A DNA stretch of 19,992 bases from an uncultured Eubacteriales bacterium (GCA_948512295.1 CAOQRA010000019.1:1-19992); one strand, 5' to 3'. Numbered from the stretch's first letter, positions 1-6,629 are shown. Notes: generated by a model not told the origin, from the letters alone. Numbers and translations are program-made.

Positions 1-102
1 AAGCTTTGCTCCCATAAATGCTAAGTACTTTTCACGTGCTGCGTCATATTCGCTTGCACTTGGTATGTATACTTTCTCTCTTAATAATGTAGGGTTTTCC
101 AT
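1..102 (-). CDS. 5' end of an unrecognised protein (partial, runs off the window)
   Basis: Only the first 34 codons are present; the gene reads leftward out of the window. The ATG at 102-100 follows an AGGAG ribosome site 7 bases upstream, and a TTGAAA/TATACT promoter lies just beyond. The visible N-terminus begins MENPTLLREKVYIPSASEYD and is hydrophilic, with no signal peptide. I do not recognise the family. It is on the same strand as tlyA, but it has its own promoter and a palindromic repeat lies between them, so it is probably a separate transcription unit. Confidence 0.7.
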   Translation of the reverse strand, partial: MENPTLLREKVYIPSASEYDAAREKYLAFMGAKL

Positions 103-123
103 AATTTGCTCCTATATATTTTA

Positions 124-152
124 AGTATAGCATATTAGAATATCAATTTCAA
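124..152 (-). promoter_or_regulatory. Sigma-A type promoter for the partial gene at 1-102
   Basis: On the minus strand, TTGAAA (152-147), a 17-bp spacer and TATACT (129-124) lie just upstream of the AGGAG and ATG of the partial gene. Confidence 0.75.
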
Positions 153-191
153 GAGGGAAAATATAAAAATAGATTCTTCGCTAGTCCACTC

Positions 192-241
192 CACGAACGC
201 TGAAGCGTTCGTGTGGGACCCCGAAAGCCTCAGAGTGAAAA
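192..241 (-). repeat. Palindromic repeat, copy C
   Basis: Positions 192-200 and 205-213 form a perfect 9-bp hairpin (CACGAACGC, loop TGAA). The adjoining 219-241, read on the minus strand, starts TTTTCAC and ends TTCGGGG. It folds as CTCTGAG against TTCGGGG using G-T wobbles. The same start and end motifs occur in two copies inside the broken tRNA-Leu region (11442-11483 and 11503-11542). It lies between tlyA and the partial gene; no T-run follows, so it is not an ordinary terminator. Confidence 0.5.
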
Positions 242-264
242 GGAAGATATAAACGGCAATAAGT

Positions 265-1044
265 TCATTTCAAAACTTTAAACGCGTTTTCGACAATATC
301 TTTTATGTCAAAGTTAAAATCATTTTTCCCATTTAGAAACAATAAGTATTCAATGTTTCCACTCTTGCCTTTGATGGGCGAAGAGGTTATATTGCTAAGT
401 TGCCAGTTGTAAAGTTTTAGACTTTCGACAAAATCGCAAAGCAGTTTTTCATGCACTTTTTTGTCTTTTATAACTCCCCTAAACTTTTTTGCAATTTCTT
501 TTCCACACTCAAATTGAGGCTTAAAAAGAAGAATCATTTCAATTTTGCCAAAAAGACGATTGATATGCGGTAAGATATGCTGAAGCGAGATAAAAGACAT
601 ATCTCCCACAACGATGTCAACGTCGGACACAACTTCTTTACATAAACTACGTATATCGCAGCTTGGCATGTTGACAACCTTTTCATTGAGAGCAAGTGAT
701 ATATCCAGTTCACTTTCACCGATATCGACGCTATAAACTTTGCTTGCGCCATGGATAAGAGCAACTTGTGTAAACCCGCCAGTAGAAGCACCCATATCCA
801 GTACAACCTTATCCTTAAACTGCAAATCGAATGCCTCAATTGCGCCAAGAAGTTTATATGCCCCGCGTGACACATATTGAAAATGTTCTGATAAAGCTAT
901 AGTCGAATTTTCATCAACCAATAAAGAGGGCTTTGTGACTACTTTTTGCTCCACTAAAACATGCCCCTCTTCAATAAGTGATTGGGCCTTATTTCTTGAA
1001 AGTTTGGCTGTATGAGAGATAATTATATCTAATCGCTGTTTCAT
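265..1044 (-). CDS. tlyA: TlyA-family 2'-O-methyltransferase (S4 domain plus FtsJ/RrmJ-like fold)
   Basis: The family methylates ribosomal RNA riboses (16S/23S) using S-adenosylmethionine and is often annotated as hemolysin. With the ATG at 1044 the protein has 259 residues, the usual family length. The S4 RNA-binding domain covers about 1-50 (MKQRLD, then LSRNKAQSLIEEG). The methyltransferase part shows VSRGAYKL (58-65), the SAM loop VLDMGASTGG (81-90), then a DMSF motif and FKPQFE. An ATG at 1062 and a TTG at 1080 are in-frame alternatives. None has a convincing Shine-Dalgarno site; 1044 was chosen because TlyA proteins normally begin M-K-x-R-L-D. In many Firmicutes tlyA sits in an isoprenoid/recN cluster; no such genes are here. 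Confidence 0.9.
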   Translation of the reverse strand: MKQRLDIIISHTAKLSRNKAQSLIEEGHVLVEQKVVTKPSLLVDENSTIALSEHFQYVSRGAYKLLGAIEAFDLQFKDKVVLDMGASTGGFTQVALIHGASKVYSVDIGESELDISLALNEKVVNMPSCDIRSLCKEVVSDVDIVVGDMSFISLQHILPHINRLFGKIEMILLFKPQFECGKEIAKKFRGVIKDKKVHEKLLCDFVESLKLYNWQLSNITSSPIKGKSGNIEYLLFLNGKNDFNFDIKDIVENAFKVLK

Positions 1045-1130
1045 ATTTTTTATTTTACTCATTTTTAAAAATAAAAGCAATTATTTTGGATTGGATAAGA
1101 GTTATATTGTGCTCGTGCATTTGGTAATTT

Positions 1131-1159
1131 AAAAGCCACAGGCTTTACCTGTGGCTTTT
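1131..1159. terminator. Bidirectional hairpin terminator
   Basis: A perfect 12-bp stem (AAAAGCCACAGG with CCTGTGGCTTTT) has a 5-nt loop. Its A-run becomes the U-run on the minus strand. It directly follows the stop codon of the minus-strand gene at 1161-1544. Confidence 0.9.
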
Positions 1160-1160
1160 A

Positions 1161-1544
1161 TTAAAATTCATTTTGTCCTGTCAGCTCTTTTATATCTTTT
1201 TTGCAAACCCATAAATAAGACTCTAGTCCTGCCACTAAAAAGTCAAGCTTTGTGACCTCTTTTTGTAATTTTCTGATTTCATTGTTACAGTTAATATTCA
1301 TATTAAGCTTTTGTTCAATTTGATTTTTGTCTTGAGTAAGACGCTCAAGCATTGGCGTTATTCTATTTAATAAATTATTAAAGGTTACAATAGAGTTGCT
1401 ATAAAGCTCTTTTATTTCTTCGTTCGTCGTCAAAGGTGCGGCGTTCACTTTCCAAACTTGAGTTTCTTCTTTTAAGGCGGCGGCTTGAGTTGTAATTATA
1501 TCAAGCTCCTCGTTAATTTCTTTTATTGTAGTTGTATTTGCCAT
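1161..1544 (-). CDS. Small coiled-coil-like protein of unknown function
   Basis: The protein has 127 residues and I do not recognise its family. The ATG at 1544 was preferred to one six codons upstream because an AAAAAGGAG site lies 6 bases before it. The sequence is almost all predicted helix, rich in K, E, N, Q and L with heptad-like spacing (about 7-30 and 45-105). It has no signal peptide or membrane segment and contains only two cysteines. It is a monocistronic unit, with its own consensus promoter (1568-1595) and a strong terminator touching its stop codon. A small cytoplasmic helical-bundle protein is the safest description. Confidence 0.75.
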   Translation of the reverse strand: MANTTTIKEINEELDIITTQAAALKEETQVWKVNAAPLTTNEEIKELYSNSIVTFNNLLNRITPMLERLTQDKNQIEQKLNMNINCNNEIRKLQKEVTKLDFLVAGLESYLWVCKKDIKELTGQNEF

Positions 1545-1567
1545 GATATCTCCTTTTTGCATATAAT

Positions 1568-1595
1568 ATTATAATCATTAAATAAATTTTGTCAA
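1568..1595 (-). promoter_or_regulatory. Consensus sigma-A promoter for the 1161-1544 gene
   Basis: On the minus strand, TTGACA (1595-1590), 16-bp spacer, TATAAT (1573-1568). It lies immediately downstream of the terminator of the preceding gene. Confidence 0.85.
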
Positions 1596-1600
1596 GATAT

Positions 1601-1630
1601 AAAAAAAGAATATAGCGTACTATATTCTTT
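1601..1630 (-). terminator. Rho-independent terminator of the 1669-2076 gene
   Basis: The 11-bp stem AAAGAATATAG / CTATATTCTTT has a CGTA loop. On the minus strand it is followed by seven T residues (complement of 1601-1607). Confidence 0.85.
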
Positions 1631-1668
1631 AATTTTAACGATTTATATCAAAATGTTAAAAGGCCCGC

Positions 1669-2076
1669 TTATTCACTTTCGTCAGAAGTTAAAATCTTTT
1701 CATCAAAAATGTGGGATTGAATCGTGTACCCGTCATATTTGATTTCTGGCACTATGCAGCTCCAAGTGCCGTCTTCGCATTGGCAAGAGTGATTGACCTC
1801 TATGTGAGTCCCGTTCATAATTTCTTGTAGCATAAATGCTGCGAATTCAAGCAAGGCGCTTTTGGTTGGCTTTATTTTCTTTCCGTCAACATTAAGGCTT
1901 TTAAGTTTTTCTGAAGCAAAACCTTGTAAAGTGCTTTGTAATTTGGTGAGTGCTTTTGCCATATACTCAATATCTGCTTGTCTTTTTTGTGCCATTTTTT
2001 TGAGAATTGATTCGCCATTTAATCCGTGTAATGCTTCAAGTTCTATAACTCTTGCGTCAATTTTATTGTTTTTCAT
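1669..2076 (-). CDS. Unknown 135-residue protein under a promoter with a poly-G spacer
   Basis: The ATG at 2076 follows a strong AAGGAGG site. The N-terminal two thirds look helical and are rich in K, L, A and E. The C-terminal part holds a short cysteine cluster (C98, C100, C107, within SCQCEDGTWSC) and an acidic tail. There is no signal peptide or membrane segment, so it is probably cytoplasmic. I do not recognise the family. It is monocistronic, with a terminator at 1601-1630, and divergent from parA. The notable point is its promoter, whose -35/-10 spacer contains a G9 tract that could change expression when its length changes (see findings). Confidence 0.75.
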   Translation of the reverse strand: MKNNKIDARVIELEALHGLNGESILKKMAQKRQADIEYMAKALTKLQSTLQGFASEKLKSLNVDGKKIKPTKSALLEFAAFMLQEIMNGTHIEVNHSCQCEDGTWSCIVPEIKYDGYTIQSHIFDEKILTSDESE

Positions 2077-2095
2077 GTTTTTCCTCCTTGCCTCT

Positions 2096-2122
2096 GTTAT
2101 ACCCCCCCCCGCAAAAAGTCAA
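2096..2122 (-). promoter_or_regulatory. Promoter with a G9 tract in the spacer (candidate phase-variable promoter)
   Basis: On the minus strand, TTGACT (2122-2117), a 15-bp spacer (2116-2102) that ends in nine G residues, and TATAAC (2101-2096). The predicted start lies just upstream of the AAGGAGG of the 135-residue gene. The 15-bp spacer is shorter than the optimal 17; two added Gs would give 17. Other promoters in this window have 16-18 bp spacers. Confidence 0.65.
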
Positions 2123-2166
2123 GTGCTTTTAGAAAAAAATTAAAAAATTTGTAAGTTTATGCTTTA

Positions 2167-2176
2167 TTTGTCGAAA
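2167..2176 (+). promoter_or_regulatory. Candidate Spo0A box upstream of parA
   Basis: TTTGTCGAAA matches the Spo0A box core TTGTCGAA. It lies in the parA leader/promoter region. A receiver-less Spo0A DNA-binding domain is encoded 3 kb away. Binding is inferred only. Confidence 0.35.
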
Positions 2177-2183
2177 TTTATAC

Positions 2184-2216
2184 AAAAACGCAAAATTTCT
2201 TTATTTTTGCGTTTTT
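2184..2216 (+). terminator. Hairpin with T-run just upstream of parA
   Basis: The stem AAAAACGCAAAA / TTTTGCGTTTTT has a 9-nt loop and is followed by more T residues (to 2218). It ends 33 bases before the parA start. No plus-strand gene lies upstream for it to terminate. It may be a leader attenuator, or it may isolate parA from readthrough; part of it could also supply a -35 (TTGCGT). Confidence 0.45.
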
Positions 2217-2248
2217 TTATGTTATCATATATATGATGAGGTATTATT

Positions 2249-3076
2249 ATGGGAAAAGTAGTTTCTTTTGCAAATCAGAAAGGCGGAGTGGGAAAAACCA
2301 CCACTTGCATAAATTTAGCCGCTTATGTGGCAGTCATGGGTAAAAAGGTTTTGGTTGTAGATTTAGACTCTCAGTCCAACGCGACAAGCGGGCTTGGAAT
2401 TGATAAAGAAAAGGATATGAAAACGATCTACGATCTTATAGCGGGCGATTCCTCTGCTGAAGAAGTGATCAAACCAACCATTATAGAAGGGCTAGATGTA
2501 ATTCCTTGCACAGTGGATTTTTCTGGAGCGGAACTTGATATGGCGGAAATGCCGCATCGAGAGAAGATTATCAAGGGAATTTTGGAGCCACTTAAGAATA
2601 GTTATGATTTTATAATGATTGACTGCCCCCCAGCTTTGAATTTGATAACAGTAAATGCTTTGACGGCTTCAGACAGCGTGATCATTCCTATGCTGTGTGA
2701 ATACTATTCGCTTGTGGGGATAACTCAGCTTATGAATACTATTCGTTTAATTAAATTTCAACTTAATCCTACAATTGATGTAGAGGGAGTTGTGATGACA
2801 ATGAAAGATAAACGTGCAAATCTTACGAACCAAGTTTCAGACGAAATTTTAAAGTTTTTTGGAAAGAAAGTGTTTATAACTTATATTCCAAGAAATGTAC
2901 GTTTGGCGGAGGCTCCAAGCTATGGTGAACCAATAGTCATTTACGAGCCTACATCAAAAGGAGCTGAAGCTTATCTGAGTTTGGCGGAAGAGTTTTTGGA
3001 CAGGAATAAAATCAAATATCAACCTATCACGAGTGAAACGAAAATAAATCTTAGGGAGGTAAATAATGGCAAATAA
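2249..3076 (+). CDS. parA: ParA/Soj-type chromosome partitioning ATPase
   Basis: A deviant-Walker P-loop ATPase that binds DNA cooperatively when ATP-bound and, with ParB and parS, separates replicated origins. In spore formers Soj also influences DnaA and Spo0A-dependent genes. At 275 residues it is close to the family norm. It shows the signature KGGVGKTT (11-18, with the extra lysine K11), DLDSQSNAT after it, and the Walker B-like stretch FIMIDCPPAL. The ATG at 2249 has a GAGG ribosome site about 9 bases upstream. The 3' end overlaps parB by 11 bases, which implies translational coupling. A TTTGTCGAAA element, matching a Spo0A box, lies about 75 bases upstream. Confidence 0.95.
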   Translation: MGKVVSFANQKGGVGKTTTCINLAAYVAVMGKKVLVVDLDSQSNATSGLGIDKEKDMKTIYDLIAGDSSAEEVIKPTIIEGLDVIPCTVDFSGAELDMAEMPHREKIIKGILEPLKNSYDFIMIDCPPALNLITVNALTASDSVIIPMLCEYYSLVGITQLMNTIRLIKFQLNPTIDVEGVVMTMKDKRANLTNQVSDEILKFFGKKVFITYIPRNVRLAEAPSYGEPIVIYEPTSKGAEAYLSLAEEFLDRNKIKYQPITSETKINLREVNNGK

Positions 3077-4013
3077 AAAAGGTTTAGGTAGAGGACTTGA
3101 GTCGCTCTTTGGCTTATACGAAGAGGAAAGTTATGAAAACATAGCTAACGCGCAGGATAAACCGGCGAGCAAAGAAGTTAAGGATGTGTCTGAAATAGAT
3201 ATAGATATGATATATCCAAATCCAAATCAGCCTCGAAAGAATTTTGATCCTGATGCATTGCAAGAGCTTGCTAACTCAATAACTGTTCATGGTGTCATTC
3301 AGCCATTGGTCTTGACTCAAACAAGCGATGGCAAATATATGATTATTGCTGGCGAAAGACGATGGAGGGCGTCAAAACTTGCTGGACTTCATTCTGTGCC
3401 TGCAGTAATTAAAAATTATACTGAAAAGCAAATTAAAGAAATTGCTCTAATTGAAAACCTGCAACGAGAAGATTTAAATCCTGTCGAGGCAGCAAGGGCA
3501 ATTAAGCAACTTATGGAAGAGTATAATTTGACTCAAGAGCTGCTGTCGGAAAGATTGGGTAAATCACGTTCCAATATCGCGAATACTCTAAGGCTTCTAA
3601 CTCTATATCCAGAAGTATTAGATTTGATTGAGCAAGGCAAGCTGTCGGCAGGACATGCGAGGGCTTTGGTGGTTGTAGAGGATACTACGGCACAGATAAA
3701 ACTGGCAAGGCAGGCCTCTGACGGCAAGATGAGTGTGCGCGACCTAGAAAAGGCGGTAAAAAACCATCTTAACCCGCCTAAAAATGCTAGCGGTAAAGTT
3801 CAAGAGCAATCTTTGGAATTAAAAGAACTTATAACCGACATGCAAAGAGTATTTTCTACTAAAGTGTCGGCAATAGGGAATGATAATAAAGGAAGAATAT
3901 ATATTGACTATTATTCAAGGGATGACTTAGATAGATTGGCAGATATAGTAGAACTGCTTAAAAAGAAAGAGATTACACTTGCAGATCTCCAAAACTATAA
4001 TAAAAGACATTAA
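3066..4013 (+). CDS. parB: ParB/Spo0J-type centromere-binding protein
   Basis: ParB proteins bind parS, hydrolyse CTP and spread as a sliding clamp to load SMC and stimulate ParA. This 315-residue protein has the typical N-terminus (KKGLGRGLESLF), the CTP-site motif GERRWRA (96-102), the ENLQREDLNPVE stretch (130-141), a helix-turn-helix around 155-178 (SERLGKSRSNIANTLRLL) and a C-terminal dimerisation region. Its own GGGAGG ribosome site lies inside the end of parA. A terminator overlaps the stop codon, and two perfect parS sites begin directly after it, so the gene carries its own cis target. Confidence 0.95.
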   Translation: MANKKGLGRGLESLFGLYEEESYENIANAQDKPASKEVKDVSEIDIDMIYPNPNQPRKNFDPDALQELANSITVHGVIQPLVLTQTSDGKYMIIAGERRWRASKLAGLHSVPAVIKNYTEKQIKEIALIENLQREDLNPVEAARAIKQLMEEYNLTQELLSERLGKSRSNIANTLRLLTLYPEVLDLIEQGKLSAGHARALVVVEDTTAQIKLARQASDGKMSVRDLEKAVKNHLNPPKNASGKVQEQSLELKELITDMQRVFSTKVSAIGNDNKGRIYIDYYSRDDLDRLADIVELLKKKEITLADLQNYNKRH

Positions 4014-4036
4014 GAGTAGATAAACTGCTCTTTTTT
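4012..4036 (+). terminator. Terminator of the parAB operon
   Basis: The stem AAGAGTAG / CTGCTCTT (one G-T pair) has an ATAAA loop, followed by a T6 run. It overlaps the parB stop codon and abuts the first parS site. Confidence 0.8.
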
Positions 4037-4051
4037 GTTTCACGTGAAACA
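4036..4051. promoter_or_regulatory. parS site 1
   Basis: A perfect 16-bp TGTTTCACGTGAAACA, the conserved bacterial parS sequence bound by ParB. Placed directly after the parAB terminator. Confidence 0.95.
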
Positions 4052-4063
4052 ATTAAGGCAAAA

Positions 4064-4079
4064 TGTTTCACGTGAAACA
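4064..4079. promoter_or_regulatory. parS site 2
   Basis: A second perfect TGTTTCACGTGAAACA, 28 bp centre to centre from the first. Tandem parS sites usually mark the origin-proximal part of the chromosome. Confidence 0.95.
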
Positions 4080-4108
4080 AGTTTTTCAGTCCAAATTTAA
4101 TGCGCGCC

Positions 4109-4124
4109 CATGCATTAATGCATG
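4109..4124. repeat. Perfect 16-bp palindrome CATGCATTAATGCATG
   Basis: A self-complementary 16-mer between parS and the rubrerythrin promoter. No T-run follows. It could be a dimeric regulator site; its function is unknown. Confidence 0.4.
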
Positions 4125-4145
4125 CTAATATAAAAAACATATTAA

Positions 4146-4153
4146 TTCGACAA
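4146..4153 (-). promoter_or_regulatory. Candidate Spo0A box between parB and rubrerythrin
   Basis: TTGTCGAA on the minus strand, about 60 bp upstream of the rubrerythrin -35. A matching element lies upstream of parA (2168-2175). The match is to the known Spo0A target core only; binding is inferred. Confidence 0.3.
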
Positions 4154-4210
4154 CTTTAAAAGGTGTGCATATAAATCTAATATTGGAAAAATAATCGTGT
4201 CAAAATCGCT

Positions 4211-4238
4211 TTGACTTGTTTTGCTTTTGTGATATAAT
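4211..4238 (+). promoter_or_regulatory. Promoter of the rubrerythrin gene
   Basis: TTGACT (4211-4216), 16-bp spacer, TATAAT (4233-4238). The GGAGGT ribosome site and ATG follow at once. Confidence 0.85.
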
Positions 4239-4255
4239 GAACATGGAGGTAAACA

Positions 4256-4795
4256 ATGAAATTAAAAGGAACAAAAACTGAACAAAATTTAAAAGATGCT
4301 TTTGCTGGAGAAAGCCAAGCAAGAAATAAGTATACTTATTATGCGTCTAAAGCTAGAAAAGAAGGCTATGAGCAAATTGCTGCCATATTTGAAGAAACCG
4401 CAGCAAACGAAAAGGAACATGCTAAATTATGGTTTAAGGCATTGCATGAAGACGAAGTTCCATCTACGTTACAAAATTTAGAAGATGCAGCTGCTGGAGA
4501 AAATTATGAATGGACTGATATGTATGCAAGAATGGCTAAAGAGGCTCGGGAAGAAGGGTTTGATAAACTGGCTTTTCAATTTGAAGCGGTAGGAGCAATT
4601 GAAAAAAGACATCAAGAAAGATATGAGGAGTTATTCAAACTTTTGAAAAAACAAAAAGTTTTCAAAAAGACAGACAAACAAATTTGGATCTGTAGAAACT
4701 GCGGACATATTCATGTGGGAAAAGAAGCCCCAAAAATGTGCCCTGTATGTGCTCATCCACAAGCATACTTTGAATTATTTGTAGAAAAATTTTAA
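4256..4795 (+). CDS. rbr: Rubrerythrin
   Basis: Rubrerythrins are cytoplasmic non-haem iron peroxidases that reduce hydrogen peroxide to water in anaerobes. The 179-residue protein has the ferritin-like di-iron domain first, with the expected ligands E19 (GESQARNKY), E52 and H55 (NEKEHAKLW), E82 and E85 (GENYEW), E116 and H119 (AIEKRH). The rubredoxin domain follows, with two CxxC pairs: C146/C149 (WICRNCG) and C162/C165 (MCPVC). Start and SD (GGAGGT, 6 bases upstream) are clear. It is monocistronic between its own promoter and terminator. Its presence supports an anaerobic host. Confidence 0.96.
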   Translation: MKLKGTKTEQNLKDAFAGESQARNKYTYYASKARKEGYEQIAAIFEETAANEKEHAKLWFKALHEDEVPSTLQNLEDAAAGENYEWTDMYARMAKEAREEGFDKLAFQFEAVGAIEKRHQERYEELFKLLKKQKVFKKTDKQIWICRNCGHIHVGKEAPKMCPVCAHPQAYFELFVEKF

Positions 4796-4808
4796 AAACT
4801 TTATTTAT

Positions 4809-4833
4809 AAAAAGCATCACGTTGATGCTTTTT
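4809..4833 (+). terminator. Terminator after rubrerythrin
   Basis: AAAAAGCATCA / TGATGCTTTTT with a 3-nt loop, then a T-rich tail. Confidence 0.9.
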
Positions 4834-4970
4834 ATTTTTCTTAATTGATAAATATAGGTAATTCAAATCATAAGCGCATAACTTGTAGGTTCGAATAGTA
4901 TTGTATAATGTCGATTTTTGTAAAAATCTCTCACTAATAAAAAAATATTTTAAAATTATGTCAAAATTGC

Positions 4971-4999
4971 TTTACTTTTAAAAATTCATTTGTTACAAT
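4971..4999 (+). promoter_or_regulatory. Promoter of the Spo0A_C-domain gene
   Basis: TTTACT (4971-4976), 17-bp spacer, TACAAT (4994-4999), followed by AAAGGAGG 5-6 bases before the ATG. Confidence 0.75.
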
Positions 5000-5024
5000 A
5001 ATATTGTCTTAAAAGGAGGAATTT

Positions 5025-5462
5025 ATGACTAGAACGGAGCTATTTGTCGAACAAAGAAGTACAAGGATGTTATTAGAAGTAGGTATACCAGTTAATTTGC
5101 AAGGATTTAAGTTTTTGCGTGGTGCGATTATTGAGGTGGTAAAAGAGCCTGAGCTTATTTCATTTGTGACAAAGAAACTATATCCACTTTTAGGTGAAAA
5201 GTTTAATGTTAGTTCGGCTGTGATTGAGCGTAGTATTCGCCATTCAATAGAAGTTGCATTTGTTAGAAAAGGCGTTGAAGGCTTGAATGGTATTTTCAAT
5301 GTACACTTATACGATTATAGATACAAATTGTCTAATAGTGAGCTTATTGCTCTGCTTGCCGAAAAGATTATATCGGAGTTGCAGTCTTTAGACGTAGACA
5401 ATCCTATTGATGTGTATAAGAAAAATGACGACGAGAATAATAAAGATGATAAAAAGAAGTAA
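5025..5462 (+). CDS. Stand-alone Spo0A C-terminal DNA-binding domain protein (no receiver)
   Basis: Spo0A is the master regulator of sporulation: a phospho-receiver joined to a unique DNA-binding domain. This 145-residue protein carries only the latter, at about 12-115: LLEVGIPVNLQGFKFLRGAI, KKLYPLLGEKF, then the helix-turn-helix SSAVIERSIRHSIEVAF (63-79), closely matching the Spo0A recognition helix, and NSELIALLAEKI at the end. A charged tail rich in D, N and K replaces the rest. The strong SD and own promoter show this is a complete short gene, not a fragment. Without a receiver it cannot be controlled by phosphorelay, so it should either bind constitutively or compete with Spo0A. TTGTCGAA occurs within its own sixth to eighth codons (5044-5051), which could allow autoregulation. 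Confidence 0.88.
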   Translation: MTRTELFVEQRSTRMLLEVGIPVNLQGFKFLRGAIIEVVKEPELISFVTKKLYPLLGEKFNVSSAVIERSIRHSIEVAFVRKGVEGLNGIFNVHLYDYRYKLSNSELIALLAEKIISELQSLDVDNPIDVYKKNDDENNKDDKKK

Positions 5463-5470
5463 TATAAAGT

Positions 5471-5492
5471 CCACAGCAAAACTGTGGTTTTT
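5471..5492 (+). terminator. Terminator after the Spo0A_C gene
   Basis: CCACAG / CTGTGG with loop CAAAA, followed by T5. Confidence 0.85.
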
Positions 5493-5509
5493 ATTTTGTA
5501 TCTATCAGT

Positions 5510-5539
5510 TTGACTATTCGTCATTTATAATGCTATAAT
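5510..5539 (+). promoter_or_regulatory. Promoter of the PP2C-like gene
   Basis: TTGACT (5510-5515), 18-bp spacer, TATAAT (5534-5539). Confidence 0.8.
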
Positions 5540-5575
5540 TATAAATAAGTTTATAAAAAGGATAGATAAAGTCAA

Positions 5576-6433
5576 ATGAAGAAATTTACAGATATATCCT
5601 GCTTTACTAAAGGCGGTATATCAGAAGAAAACAATCAAGATTATGCAGCAATCACGAAAAAATATGCACTGGTTATTGATGGTGCTACAGGACTTTTGCC
5701 TGGGAATGTAATAAAGGGGCATGACGATGTTGTTTGGTATGTGCAGACCATTTATAAAAATATCAAACCTTTATTAGATAAAACATTGCCTCTTAAAGAC
5801 ATTGTAAAAGAAGCTCTGATAAAATCGAATAAGACATTTCAAAGTCATGTTAAAAACATTTCACTGGAAATTTATCCTAGTGCAGAGATTTGTCTAATAC
5901 GCATTAATGATAATAGTCTTGAGTATTTTTTTATGGGAGATTGTCAATTTGCGGTTAAATATCAGAATAATAAGATAAAACTTTTTCGGGATTTAACTCT
6001 TAGTAAATTAGATAATAAAAACATTAAAAAAATGTGTAAATTGGCAAAGAGAAATAAAATTAACGTTATAGACGCTCGCAATCTTATAAATGATGACTTG
6101 ATAGCTACTAGAAAGTTAATGAATACAGAAAAAGGATATTATAATTTGAGCAAAGACGAAAAGGGTGTGGACAAAGGCAATTATGGTGTAATTTCACTTG
6201 ACAAGGTTAGCTCAGTTTTAGGTTGTACTGACGGATTTTCACAAATATATGATACATTTAAACTTTGTAAACTTAAAGATATATTTTCTCAACTTGAAAA
6301 AAATTGTACATTATCAGATTTAAATTCGCGATTACGAGAAAAGCAAGAAGAAGATTCTTTATGTAATAAGCATCCTCGTTTTAAAATACGCGATGACTCA
6401 ACGGCTTTTTATGCCAAAATAGAGGAAGAATAA
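5576..6433 (+). CDS. PP2C-like protein phosphatase
   Basis: PP2C enzymes are Mn/Mg-dependent Ser/Thr phosphatases. The 285-residue protein is one such domain without a signal peptide: ENNQDYAAI (19-27), the metal motif ALVIDGATG (31-39, D35/G36), FFMGDCQ (118-124), VLGCTDGFS (214-222, D219/G220) and the C-terminal RDDSTAFYAKI (272-282, D273/D274). The metal ligands are intact, so it is probably active. The ribosome site is weak (AAAGGAT, about 13 bases upstream). The stop codon overlaps the next ATG as TAATG, implying translational coupling to the frame at 6433. Substrate unknown; it follows the Spo0A-like gene but is separated from it by a terminator and promoter. Confidence 0.85.
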   Translation: MKKFTDISCFTKGGISEENNQDYAAITKKYALVIDGATGLLPGNVIKGHDDVVWYVQTIYKNIKPLLDKTLPLKDIVKEALIKSNKTFQSHVKNISLEIYPSAEICLIRINDNSLEYFFMGDCQFAVKYQNNKIKLFRDLTLSKLDNKNIKKMCKLAKRNKINVIDARNLINDDLIATRKLMNTEKGYYNLSKDEKGVDKGNYGVISLDKVSSVLGCTDGFSQIYDTFKLCKLKDIFSQLEKNCTLSDLNSRLREKQEEDSLCNKHPRFKIRDDSTAFYAKIEEE

Positions 6434-6629
6434 TGAGAACTATAACTTTTAAACCGAGTAAAGCGCCTATATACATTTCACATGTAAACATAAGGCCTTT
6501 TTTATTAAGCTGAGAGGCATGAGTATAACGAATGCAGTTGAAGAGTCTAGGCTTTGCTGTGATAAAAACATTATACTTACGCTAGATTCTTCTTTAAGTG
6601 TCAAGATGAAAACTGTTGGGGTTTGTTAG
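6433..6629 (+). pseudogene. Small coupled ORF interrupted by a -1 frameshift (pseudogene or recoded gene)
   Basis: The ATG at 6433 overlaps the PP2C stop (TAATG). The zero frame ends after 26 codons at TGA 6511-6513. Just before it lies TTTTTTA at 6498-6504, in phase as T TTT TTA, the canonical -1 slippery heptamer. Shifting -1 there opens a frame to TAG 6627-6629, giving about 65 residues with ordinary composition (for example IKLRGMSITNAVEESRL and LDSSLSVKMKTVGVC). A single-base deletion in the T-run explains it equally well. I do not recognise the product. The rest of the interval to 6734 shows no gene, only a small hairpin (GCTACC, loop TTTC, GGTGGC at 6694-6709). Confidence 0.45.

Noticed and set aside
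1862..2143. Plus-strand open frame opposite the 135-residue gene
   Set aside because: It is antisense to a gene with a strong ribosome site, promoter and terminator, and crosses the poly-C tract without a start signal of its own.
4036..4079. The twin palindromes as a terminator or regulator site
   Set aside because: They match the parS sequence exactly and follow parB, so the centromere role explains them fully.
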